A program made the translations under genes and the position numbers. The notes under the pieces are model-generated. The model was not told the origin of the DNA, did no database searches, and saw only the letters and a program-made list of their open reading frames with translations. From Hordeum vulgare subsp. vulgare (lineage: Eukaryota > Streptophyta > Magnoliopsida > Poales > Poaceae): 64,000 bases of DNA. Each line of letters starts with the position of its first letter. The first letter of the stretch is position 1. The stretch lies in contig NC_058523.1 in assembly GCF_904849725.1 (NCBI RefSeq), positions 201,403,689-201,467,688 on the forward strand. The letters run 5' to 3'. Positions 48,916 through 59,352 of the stretch are shown here, piece by piece.

Positions 48916-51168
48916 TTACACACATGATTTGGCTAATGTAAAAAAGAAACTTACCACAATAAGCTCGTACATGGCCAGGTGAGCCGCCTCATTCCGGGCC
49001 CTCTCCTCCTCAATCAACCGAGCCGTGGTCCGGTCCCTCTCCTCAAGAGAAACCTGGCTTGCCAATCTTTCTTTCTCAAGAACAGCCTGGTTTGCAGCTC
49101 TCTCTTCATGAAGAGCAACCTGCAACACCATTCCTCGTTACCAGATTAATAATGGATGGCCACACACATAATGAAATGGATGAAAGTTTTTCGAGTCCGT
49201 ACAACTAACCTCGATGGCAAGATCGACTGGCCGTGGACGAGGCGTTATCTCAGGACAGTAGCTCGACTGGCGCGCCTTGATCTCCGGGAGAGTGAGTGGA
49301 CAACGCATTATCCGATCTCCAATGGCTATCGAGCCATGGGGCCTCCCGCCACCAGATATCATCACCAGCTCTAGATCCGATGGTTCCTAGTTCGGGTTCA
49401 AGTCCTCCCCTTTGCAAGCCTTCTCAGTGTCCTTGTATTTCACGAGCTTGTGGTGGGATGAGATGTTGGTGAAGTTATTTGGATCATCCAGGTCAGACTC
49501 AGAGAATTCCTTTGCCTTCTTGTAGGAGGCGGTATGGGAAATGCCATAAAAGTCGTACGACTCTGGCATCTCCGTCTTATTGTGATGCGCCTAAAAGAGA
49601 GGAACAAAGTATTAGTAAGGGGCTCAAGCTAGCATGAAAAATGAATTGCATCAATCATGAAGCAAACCACATACCCAGTTTCGTACGAACTGAAGTAAGT
49701 TGGCGTTGCCTTGATGGTGTGGCACACCAACCATTTGGCTACGCCGATCCTTCGCATTGTCGTGGACGGCTCGCGAGTTGCATGTGCACCACTCATCCAC
49801 CAACGCCTCCCAACAATCCATCTTATTCGCGCAACATCTCGGGGGCACCTATAAGTTATTAGAAAGAATTTTGAGCGCTACGCCTATGAATCAAAGGCCT
49901 TAAGAATAGGTAATTACCTTCATGTACTTTTCCTTGTTTAGATACTTTCTTTAACACTCCTTCTTACGCTGCTTAAGACCACGCGTGGTGCAGTAGTCTC
50001 GAATAGCCTACAGCCGAGACTCATGGTGTAAGTTCTGTAATAACCGCCTACACTCGGCCTCGATAACCTTGGCCGTCTCCTCCTCATATCCATCCTCACA
50101 CCTATAGAAGGTCTGCAATCAAACGAGACAACATAGATTAGAGCAATAATTAGCTATATTGTTAATTTTAGATTGTGTAAAAGGATAATTTGCCAAAAAG
50201 TTGTTGATCACCATCTCGGCCCTCGTGTGGCACAAGACACCATCTATAATCTCCTCTGGCGAGGCATGTGCAGCCTGGTAGTGCTCTAAGGTAAATTCTA
50301 GTGTAGGAACCTGACCCTCACGAGGCAACATGACAAACCCCGGGAAATTTGTCCGGGAAAGCACACCAAGGACGCTGTTCGGCTTGCAGACTCCAAGAGG
50401 GTGTGTCCATCCCCTGGAGTATGATAAGGTCAACGCATTAGATATTTTAAGAAACTTGAAGGCAGAAGCTAAAAAAAGTAAATGTACTTACCTATCCCCT
50501 TCAGGCTTAATCACCGGCCTCTGCTCGCGGGTAGCCGGCACGACCGGGAGACGTGTACTACCACGCTTGTACACGATCGCACCGCCCTCACTATCTGTAG
50601 ACTCATCCCCGCCATCAAAAGATCAGCCACCCGGACCCTCTATCCAATCCGGCACCTCGATGCGATCCGGCCAAGCACCCCATCTGGACGTCTCCACGTC
50701 GGCCGAAGCCTGTGTGGCAGGAGTCTCCTGGGACGTAGCCTCACGAACTGGCGTCTCGTGGTCCAAAGGCACCTCGACCCAAGGCTGATCCTGGACCGGA
50801 GTCTCATGGGCCGAATGCCCGTCCACCCGAGGCTCCTGGACCGGAGTCCCCGTATCCTCCTCCGCAAACGGGTCCACCATAGTAGTCATGTGCTTGGGTG
50901 AATGAGCTGGTGGTGGTGGCGAGGATGGTGCATGAGTCCGCCTACCTCTTCTGCAGCCACCACCTCTCCGTGTACCCTTCCCCTTCTTGCCTACCCGACC
51001 AGCACCTCTCCTAGTGGGCAATGCCACCGATGAAGAAGCACCCGTGGGTGGTGTCGTCAGAATGTCTGCCAAGTCTCTACGGAGAGATAGGGGTGGAATG
51101 GAAGTACCACCCCTCGTGCGGGCTGCCGAAGTAGAACCCGTCGAGCGATCTGGACCCGTGCCCACCAT
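48916..51168 (-). pseudogene. CACTA second protein (TNPA / Transposase_24-like), multi-exon, broken
   Basis: The probable start is MVGTGPDRSTGSTSAARTRG at 51168. The first exon is basic then Pro/Thr-rich, with ETPVQ...ETPVRE...ETPATQ repeats. A TGA near 50621 interrupts it, but the same frame continues as SFDGGDESTDSEGGAIVYKR to about 50490. Later exons include 50119-50433 (VLGVLSRTNFPGFVMLPREG), 49651-49848 (CWEALVDEWC, NAKDRRSQMVGVPHHQG) and 49387-49569. The last piece, 48916-49131, is a coiled coil (EERAANQAVLEKERLASQVS). The family binds element ends. Exon borders are inferred. Confidence 0.7.
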
Positions 51169-51284
51169 CTTTCAACACCTGTTGACATGCCATGACAAAG
51201 ATTTAAATAAATTAGTACAACATAAAAAAATTGTATAACTGACATGAATAATAATATGTACATATATAATTTAAGTTGGGAATC

Positions 51285-54200
51285 TTATAAACTAATAATC
51301 ATCATCAATATATGCATCATCATCATCATCACTATCACGCATGTCTTCATGAATGACGTGCTCATCGGTTCAACGGCATGAAGTTGTGGAAGGCCTTTCT
51401 GTAATCGGTCAAGCGTTGATAGGTCATCCACATCAGTAACCTCTTCTAGTTCCAGCTCTGCTGGTTCCGGCTCAGGGGTGAAGTCGGATTCATTGTCGCT
51501 ATCTACTTCCATGTTCTAGGGTGAGGCACGACGGTTCTTGAAACGTTTCTTGGAAATACGTGTTTCTTGGAAAAGTTCTACATCATATGTGTCTGGGTTA
51601 ATGTGAGGTTCATAATCATGTTCATTTGGGGGAGGTGGTCTAACACGTGGCGGCACTTCATAAAAAAGATACCAACCTTCCAGATTCTTATCAGTTTGGC
51701 ATGCCCATGGTAGATGGAAAACTTGGGTCGCCTTTTGAGCCGTAATATAGACATCGAGAACATCTAAATGAGTGTTTGGATTGATTTCGACTAGTCCTAT
51801 ATGGTCATGAGTCCTTCTAGTCACCTTTGGCTAGAACCAATAATATTTGAAGACTACGACGTTCGGTGGGTTTTCACCAGAATTGAAGTTCATAAATTGC
51901 TTCAACTCTTCCATAATACTCGCTACCACCTTCGCTGATAGCAGAGACAAAACAATTTGTAGATTTCCGGACGGGCATAGATAGCTCTTTGCCAAAGGTA
52001 CGAAACAGATACCCGTTGATGTTGTATTTCTCAAATGAACGGACCTTATAGTCAAAACCATTAGCGGCTTGTCTCAATTCGGCGTCCATAGACTCTCAAT
52101 TAGCCTACAAGTTTAATATGAAACGATTGTTGCATTAGCCACAAGTTAGACCAAGAAATGAAATGGTCCATTATTGATAATTACCGTATGTTTGAACCAA
52201 GAGATGAAACATGGATAGCCGCCTCCATGCTTTGCCAGAAGTTCATACTCTTCGAGAGAATATTTTAGATCACCGCCCCATCCGAGAATTTGGCGACGTA
52301 TGAGCTGTATGAAATATCCAGGAATAAGACTAGTTCAAAGGAATTAGAAGTTACGGAAAAATGTGCCGAGAACTTACTCGATGTACGGACGCACTTATGT
52401 TACGTTGTTCAAGATATACAATAGAATGTTGCGCCATTCTTCGACATCAAACGTTAATTGTTTCGAAGCACTGGCTGGTGCGAGCTTCCCTTTGAATAGG
52501 CTGAGGTTGGATCCACCTTTTTTAGGGTCTGCATCATTGTACCGAGGCTTCGGATTATGCAAATGATGATTTTTGGCTTTGTAGTGTGCTGTCACAAAGT
52601 TTGCCACCTCCTTAGTAATCAATGCCTTAGCCATCGATGCTTCAATTCTACGCTTATTTTTACATTTAGCTCGAAGCGTCTTCTGCATCCTCTCAGTTGC
52701 ATAGCACCAACGATTTTGCACGGGCCCATCCAATCTTACCTCGGTCGGTAGATGTAAAACCAAATGACGCATTGGATTAAAGAAGCCCGGCGGAAAGATC
52801 TTCTCTAACTTGCACAGCAACTCCGGTGCAAACTCCTCCATGTCATCTACCATGCCAGGCGACAATTCTTTCGCACAAAGAACACAGAAGAAATAGCTCA
52901 GCTCCGCCAGTACTAGCCATTCATCCTCGGGAATAAAGCCACGTAACATCACCGACATTACCCGCTCAAGCCATATGTGCCAATCATTACTCTTGAGACC
53001 AAATATTTTTATTTTTGAAAGACTCGCTCCCCTCTTTAGATTCGCTGCATACCCATTGGATAACATCAAGTGCATTTTGACCCACAAGATAATTTCCCTC
53101 GTAGTTGGCCTTCCAAGATTGAACCAGACCTTTGGCTTCGACCACTTCTGCTTTCCTTGGCGTTCTCGCATGTTTTGTAATGGTCTGTGAGATAATGTCT
53201 CTTGATCGACTCTAGCCTTAGTATTATCCTTTGTCTTCCCATCTATGTTGAACAATGTATCAAAAATAGCCTCTCTGATATTCTTTTGAGTGTGCATCAT
53301 GTCGATATTGTGTGGAAGAAGGATATCTTTGAAGTAAGGTAGATCCCACAAGCATGGCTTGTGAGTCCAGGTGTATTTTTAATTATACCCCTTGAAATAC
53401 CCTAGATGCTCTAGACCAGGCTCGAGGGTGTTTAACTGATCCATGATCTGTTGACCTGTCAATGTAGGTGGTTCCAAGTTTTTGACAACTTTACCTTTGG
53501 TAAAGTTCTTCTTGTCTTTTCTGAACTGATGGTCATGATCCAGTAACTGTCTATGCAAGTCAAAGCAAGAATACTTTTGAACCTCCTGCAACCAATGAAA
53601 CTGAAGAACTGCCTTGCATGTGGGGCACGAGAACCTTCCATGCACACACCATCTAGAGAATAGCGCATACGTCGGCAAGTCATGCATAGAGTACATGTAC
53701 CACACATGCATTTTGGTGTTTTCTTTTCTAGCGACATCATATGTCTTGGCCCCATTATCCCAAGCTTCTTGCAATTCATCCTTAAGCGGCTGCATGTACA
53801 CATTCATATTCTTTCCTGGATAATTGGGCCCTGGAATTATCAACGTCATAAATATGTTCTTTCTTTGCATAATCTCCGCGGGGGGAGATTAAGTGGAATA
53901 ACAAATACAGGCCAACTAGTGTATTGGGCTGCCGTCATGCCGAAGGAATTAAAACCATCCATGGCGATGCAGACTCGAGGATTCCTTGGATCTGCCGCTT
54001 TATCCCGATGCAATCCATCGAAATGTTTCCACGATCCCCGATCCGATGAGTGTACCGCCATCTTATTCCCATTCGTATCTAGTTCGGTTCTTTTGCCCAT
54101 TTTGTGCCATGTCATCTGTCTGGCTGTCTCTTCGACCATGAAAATATGTTGAAGCCTTGGTATGATTGGCATATACCGAAGAACACTAACTGCGATTTTG

Positions 54201-54808
54201 GTCTGCCTCTTCTCACACATACTGTTCTCTACCACAAGATACCTACAAGACTCGCAATTGGGACAATAGTCCATGTGTGCATACTCCTTCCTAAATAAGA
54301 CACATCCTTTCTCACATGCATCTATCTTCTCAAAGGGCATCTTAAGTACACGAAGTATTTTGTTCGACAGGTACATATTTGCAGGCATGACATGGGCTTT
54401 GGGTAGAAAGTGTCCAAATAGTGTTATCATTATGTCATAGAATTCTCTTCCCAAGTTGAACTGAGCCTTCAGAGCCATTACTTGTGCAATGGCATCCAGC
54501 TGATAAAGATCAGTGTGCTCGTGGAGAGCACCTTTTGAAGACTCAAACATTCCATAGAAGGCCTTTGCAGATTTCTCCATTCCATCTTCCGAATCCCGAG
54601 CATCATCAAAGTCTTGCACCATGTCTTCGATCCCGGTACCATGCTCTGTCCTCTTTTTATAGTTGTCACATTCTGGACAAGGTCACCAGTTTGTTTCCTG
54701 GACATTTGCAAATGCGGCTTTCACAAACTCCTTGGTTTTTAGAAACCATTCTTTCTTCATCTCTTTCTGACTAGGGTGACCGGTGTACATCCACGCTCGA
54801 TCACTCAT
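51285..54808 (-). pseudogene. CACTA transposase (TNP2/TNPD type), multi-exon, with stop
   Basis: The start is MSDRAWMYTGHPSQKEMKKE at 54808, a transposase-associated amino-terminal domain, with a TGA after TNW near 54687. 53846-54622 continues into the transposase domain (YCPNCESCRYL, HSSDRGSWKHFDGLH, CIAMDGFNSFG). 53379-53870 holds the hallmark IPGPNYPGKNMNVYMQPLKDEL and CPTCKAV. 52395-53351 has LPHNIDMMHTQKNIREAIFD and DUF4218-like text (CKLEKIFPPGFFNPMRHLVL). 51516-52089 is DUF4216-like, and 51285-51512 an acidic tail. It cuts and rejoins the element; the stop suggests it is inactive, unless the TGA lies in an intron. Confidence 0.88.
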
Positions 54809-55580
54809 CTTGCTTAGGTACTAAACATGCAAGAAATATATTTATATATAATTCAACATATATATTCATCAGTTTATCAAGTTTGCCAATTTTATTACGT
54901 CCACGCAACCTACACGCTAATAGGTAAAGATAGGTCCTAATCCCTCCCCGAGTATGTGTAGATTGGGTTCGTTTTCCCATGCTCTCCTCTAGATCCAACG
55001 CAAAATTTCGGCAGCACCTCCCTGATGTTCTGCTGATACACGTCTCCGCAATAAACAGATAGGATGTGTATCCGGAGAACAACAGGGAGGCACTGACGAA
55101 ATTATGCATCGGATCCGGAACAAAGCATATGGGAAAACAAACCCAATCTACACATATTTGGGCTGTCCATGGATAATGTTGGACAATCAGAAGAATCACG
55201 GTTATAAATATATGCAAATGCATGCATATTTATAACTTTAACCCTTTCGAATGGGAGACGCATAATGATAAATTAATTCAATTACCTATATCTAGCAAGT
55301 TTCATCTGAAGACCGACCCACATCAAATGAAGGGGCGAGGAGGAGATGACATTTGTACTCACCCGCGAATGCACGGGCAGAGCTCGTAGAACGGAGGTCT
55401 TCGCACAGCAGACCTCACAGCGACGAGACAACTGTCACATGTAAATCCACCGGATCAACATAAATATTTTGTGTTCATTAATAAAATCAAAAAATATACG
55501 ACCTAACACAAATATATGACCTATATAGATGTCATCTAGGGTTCCATAAAAAAATATTCCCTGCCGGGGTGTCGTCAAGA
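54809..55580 (-). other. CACTA transposase upstream region with long inverted repeat
   Basis: Presumed leader and promoter region of the transposase. An inverted repeat at 54953-55155 has arms of about 90 bases and a loop of about 20. The remainder up to 55580 shows no ORF of note. Confidence 0.6.
54953..55155. repeat. Imperfect inverted repeat (hairpin), arms about 90 bases
   Basis: The left arm starts TATGTGTAGATTGGGTTCGT (54953) and the right arm ends AAACCCAATCTACACATA (55155). Paired blocks include TTTTCCCAT/ATGGGAAAA, AAATTTCG/CGAAATT and CACCTCCCTG/CAGGGAGG. The loop is about 55044-55063. Confidence 0.88.
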
Positions 55581-55912
55581 TGTTGTGTCGGGGTTTCGGG
55601 GCATCTGTCGGGTGTGAGGGGTGTCATCGAGATGTCGTGTTGGTGCGACAACTACTGTTTCGATCTGTTTTGGCGTCCGCACCATGGTTTACTCCAAGCC
55701 ACCCACCGTTGAACCTTCGAGATCCATCGGCATTCTTGTGGGTATAGACGCGATAGTGGACGTCATGGGAATTGTTCAAGCTCCTTTGCCTCATCTCATG
55801 GAACAACGCTCATCCACTCAATTCTTCATCCCCACCGGTGCCACCGGTGCCTCAAGTGGTGCAAGCATAGGCGGCCACCGGAGGGCTCTACACGGGCAAC
55901 TACTAACCTAGC

Positions 55913-56115
55913 AAACAGTAGGTAATTAACAACTAACCTAACTTACCTAATTAACAGTAGGTAATTACCACTAACAACTAACCTAATTACCACTAACAAC
56001 TAACAACTGACCTAACTAACCTAATTAACAGTAGGTAACCACTAACAACAACCTAACTAACCTACCTAAGAGTAGGTAATTAACAACTAATCTAACTAAC
56101 CTAATTAACAAATTA
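55913..56115. repeat. Short tandem repeat, AACTAACCTAA type
   Basis: About 200 bases built of ACAACTAACCTAACTAACCT and ATTAACAGTAGGTAATTA blocks repeated irregularly, between the TNP2 upstream region and the GC-rich terminal part of the CACTA. Confidence 0.8.
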
Positions 56116-56129
56116 AAAGAAAAAAGGAA

Positions 56130-56724
56130 AAAAAATAAAGACTCACCGGAGGGCGGCGGTCAGGCGATGAGGACGGCGCAGGGAGGATGGTTGTAGAGGA
56201 GGAGGGGGGCAGGGAGGAAGGGGCCCGTAGTGGTGGAGGAGGGGCGGCGCGGTGTTGAAGGAGGGGGTCATGGGGAGGAGGAGGGGTGGCAGTGGAGGAG
56301 AGGGCGATGGTGGCGGAGGGGGTGGTGGTGGAGAAGGGGCGTGCTCTGGCGGCGGTGTTGGAGGAGGAGGTCCCGGGGAGGAGGCGGGGGCGTGGTGGAG
56401 GATGGGGTGCAGGGAGGAGGAGGGCGCGGCGGCGCAGGGAGGATGAGGGCGCGGTGGTGGTGGTGGATTCGGGGTTGAGAGAGAGGGGTGTGGGGCGGGG
56501 CGCGATGACCGTTAGAGGAGAGAGGGGTGGGGGTGGGGGGCGACGACCGTTAGGGTGCATTCTCTTTGTCGTTTGCCCCCCGACGACACAGAGGAACAAA
56601 GCAGATGACAAAAGCCTGCTCTCTCTCATCTGGTTTTTGGTAGCTGATGGGAAAGAGAGTCTTTGCCATAAGGCAGCAGATGGCAAAGAAGCAGTAGATG
56701 GCAATATATGTGATTCCAGTAGTG
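56130..56724. repeat. CACTA right terminal region (GC-rich, subterminal repeats)
   Basis: A GGAGG/GGTGG-rich stretch (56150-56500) opens several reading frames on both strands that look like Gly/Arg- or Pro/Ser-rich proteins but lack domains. From 56560 the CTTTGTCGT / GATGGCAAAG subterminal motifs return, then the terminal repeat ends at 56724. Confidence 0.75.
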
Positions 56725-56727
56725 GGT

Positions 56728-58294
56728 TAGTGTTTCTTAGCCATAAACAAGTGTTGTCTCTTGATAACAAGATCACATCATTAGGAGAATGAAGTGATGG
56801 ACAAGACCCAAACTATGAACGTAGCATATGATCGTGCAATTTTATTGCTATTGTTTTCTGCATGTCAAGTATTCATTCCTATTACCATGAGATCATGTAA
56901 CCGACTGACACCGGAGGAATGCCTTGTATGTATCAAACATCACAACGTTACTGGGTGACTATAAAGGTACTCTACATGCATCTCCAAAGGTGTTCGTTCA
57001 GTTAGCATGGATCAAGACTGGGTTTTGTCACTCCATTTGACAGAGAGGTATCTCAGGGCCCACTCGGTAATACAACATCACATACAAAGCCTTGCAAGCA
57101 ATGTGACTAAAGAGTTAATCGCGGGATCTTGTATTACAGAACGAGTAAAGAGACTTTCCGGTAATGAGATTGAAATAGGTATGGAGATACCAACGATCGA
57201 ATCTTGGGCAAGTAACATACTGAAGGACAAAGGGAATGATATACGGGATTGTGTGAATCCTTCACATAGAGGTTCAACTGATAAGATCTTTGTAGAATAT
57301 ATGGATCCAATACGGACGTCTAGGTCCCGCTATTGGATATTGGCTAGAGAGCGTCTCGGTCATGTCTACATAGTTCTCAAACCCGCAGGGTCTGCACACT
57401 TAAGGTTCGGTGATGTTTCGATATAGTTGAGTTGTAGGTGCTGGTGACCGAAGTTTTGTTCAGAGTCATGGATGAGATCCCGAAAGTCCCGAGGAGTTCC
57501 GGAATGGTTCAGGAATGAAGACTGATATATAGGAAGTTGGTGTTTGGATTCCGGAAGGATTTCGGGCATTACCAGTAGTGTACGGGGAGTGACGAATTGG
57601 TACCGGGGGTCCACCAGGTGGGCCCACCACTCCCCAAGGGGGGAACATGGACTTGATGGTGGATTAACATCCCTTGATGGGCTGGCTAGTCAACCAAAGA
57701 AGGCCCATGAGGAAAAACGTGCAAAATTCAAAAGAGGTGGACAACTTGGAGAGGAGTCCTAATCCAAGTAGGATTGGAGGAGGACTCCTCCCCTCCTAGT
57801 TCGGCCAAGCCCAAGGGAGGCTCCCTTGGTGCGCAAGACTGTCCCCTCCTTCCTCCGATATATACTAGAGGTTTGAGGGTTTTGAGACACAATATTCAGC
57901 CACGTGCTACCTCTAGATCGGATTTTTGTGGTGCTTAGGTGAAGCCCTCCAGGAATAGATCACCACCATCACAAGCGCGTCGTCAGGCTGCCGGAGAACT
58001 CATGTATTTCCCCATCTTTCTTGCTGGATCAGGAAGGTGGAGATCATCATCGAGCTGTACGTGTAATTAATGCGGAGGTGCCATTCATTCGGTGCTAGAT
58101 CGGGATGGATCGTGGGACGGTGGCGATTTGGATCGCGAAGACGTTCCACTACATCAACCGCGTTTCGTAATGCTTCCCTCTTAGCAATCTACAAGGGTAT
58201 GTAGATCTGATCTCCCTCTCGTAGATGATCATAACCATGATAGGTCTTCGTGTGCGTAGGAATTTTTTTGTTTCCCATGCAACGTCCCCCAACA
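56728..58294 (+). repeat. 3' LTR of Copia C, part 2 (after the CACTA)
   Basis: Resumes after GGT at 56725-56727 and runs to CCCCCAACA at 58294. It aligns with 40530-42116. The ORF at 57007-57426 corresponds to 40805-41062 of the 5' LTR but the stops differ, so it is not a gene. Confidence 0.93.
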
Positions 58295-58299
58295 GTTCA

Positions 58300-59352
58300 T
58301 TCATCATCATATTGTTTTGCATGATCATATAGAGCTGATAGCATTTGTTGCAAAGCCACCATTCATTACATTGTTGAATACATGTCACGCTAGATCATTG
58401 TACATCATGTTACAATGCCAAAATCATTCATATTGAGTCATATCGAGTTTTCATGAATTGTAAGTAAAGAAAAGTGTGATGATTATCATTATTAGAGCAT
58501 TGTCCAAGTGAGGAAAGGATGATGGAGACTATGATTCTCCCACAAGTCGGAAAGAGACTCTGAATGAGAATAAATGGTGGAGGCCAAATGAGCCCACCAT
58601 ATAAAAATGAATGATATAAAAAGAGAGAAAGGAGTTTGCTACTATCCATTACCATACATCTGCCTGAAAGTGGCACCATGTTCCTCATGTAGAATGTCTC
58701 ATGATATGTCATTTTCATATGCTAGTGGGAATCATATTATCATTACTATAAACTTGGCTTGCATATTCCGCTCACGATTTCCTGAAATGCCTGAGGTCTT
58801 CATGAGCAAGAAAGTTGGATGCACACCCCACTTAGCTTCATTCGAGCTTTCATACACTTCTAGCTCTAGTGCATCATTTGCATTGCAATCCCTACTCCTT
58901 GCATTGACATCTACTAATGGGCATCTGCATAGCCCTTTGGTACACCTAGTTGATAAGGGACTATCTTCTCCACCTCTACCCCTTTGATATCTACCACCAT
59001 AGATTGCGCGAAGAATAAAAAGTTGATTCCATTTGAAAAAGTATGATCCAATTGCCTCACTTGGACATACAGTGGTGCTTAATATTTGTCTTAATGTGGT
59101 GAAGGCGGAGCCTTGCTTTGCTAATATTAAAGATTAATGGGTGTAGAAGTTCTTTTAAGGTCGTATACTTTGAAAGATTGATGATTTTGTTGCTTGTGCT
59201 TATAATTATTACTATGTTGATGTTTGTTAATTCACCGTTTCTTAATGAGCATACATGCAAAAAATTACATATTGGATAGCATGTCGCATCAAAATTTCTG
59301 TTTTTATCATTTACTAACTCAAGGATAAGCAGGAATTAAGCTTGGGGATGCG
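58300..59352 (+). other. Gypsy C interior, 3' part with polypurine tract
   Basis: Continuation of Gypsy C after Copia C. 58470-58600 matches 2690-2815 of Gypsy A inverted. The polypurine tract GGAATTAAGCTTGGGGATGC ends at about 59351, directly before the LTR. A 126-codon opening (58607-58987) is not conserved in the relatives. Confidence 0.75.

Larger units (their letters stand above)
45728..56724 (-). mobile_element. CACTA (En/Spm-type) DNA transposon
   Basis: The element is 10,997 bases. Terminal inverted repeats are CACTACAGGAATCA (45728-45741) and its inverse at 56711-56724, 13 of 14 identical. The three-base target duplication is AGT/GGT (45725-45727 and 56725-56727, one change), confirmed by the uninterrupted 5' LTR sequence. 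Subterminal regions hold many direct and inverted CTTTGCCGTC-type repeats. Two minus-strand genes, a TNP2-type transposase and a TNPA-like protein, are present with stops. The left third holds a tandem hairpin array. Confidence 0.95.
40342..58294 (+). mobile_element. Copia C: BARE-1/WIS/Angela-type element with pol deletion, split by a CACTA
   Basis: The element is bounded by TGTTGGAAATATGCCC and ...CCCCCAACA and by perfect GTTCA duplications (40337-40341 and 58295-58299). 5' LTR 40342-42116; primer site and leader; gag, protease, gag-pre-integrase, RNase H; purine tract; 3' LTR 45544-45727 plus 56728-58294. Removing the CACTA leaves about 6.95 kb. The interior is 3.4 kb, short for this family because the integrase core and reverse transcriptase are deleted near 44897. 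It sits in Gypsy C. Confidence 0.94.

Noticed and set aside
56105..56792. Two long ORFs (168 codons plus, 223 codons minus), Gly/Arg- and Pro/Ser-rich
   Set aside because: Overlapping low-complexity openings in GC-rich CACTA terminal sequence; both run into Copia LTR or subterminal repeats.
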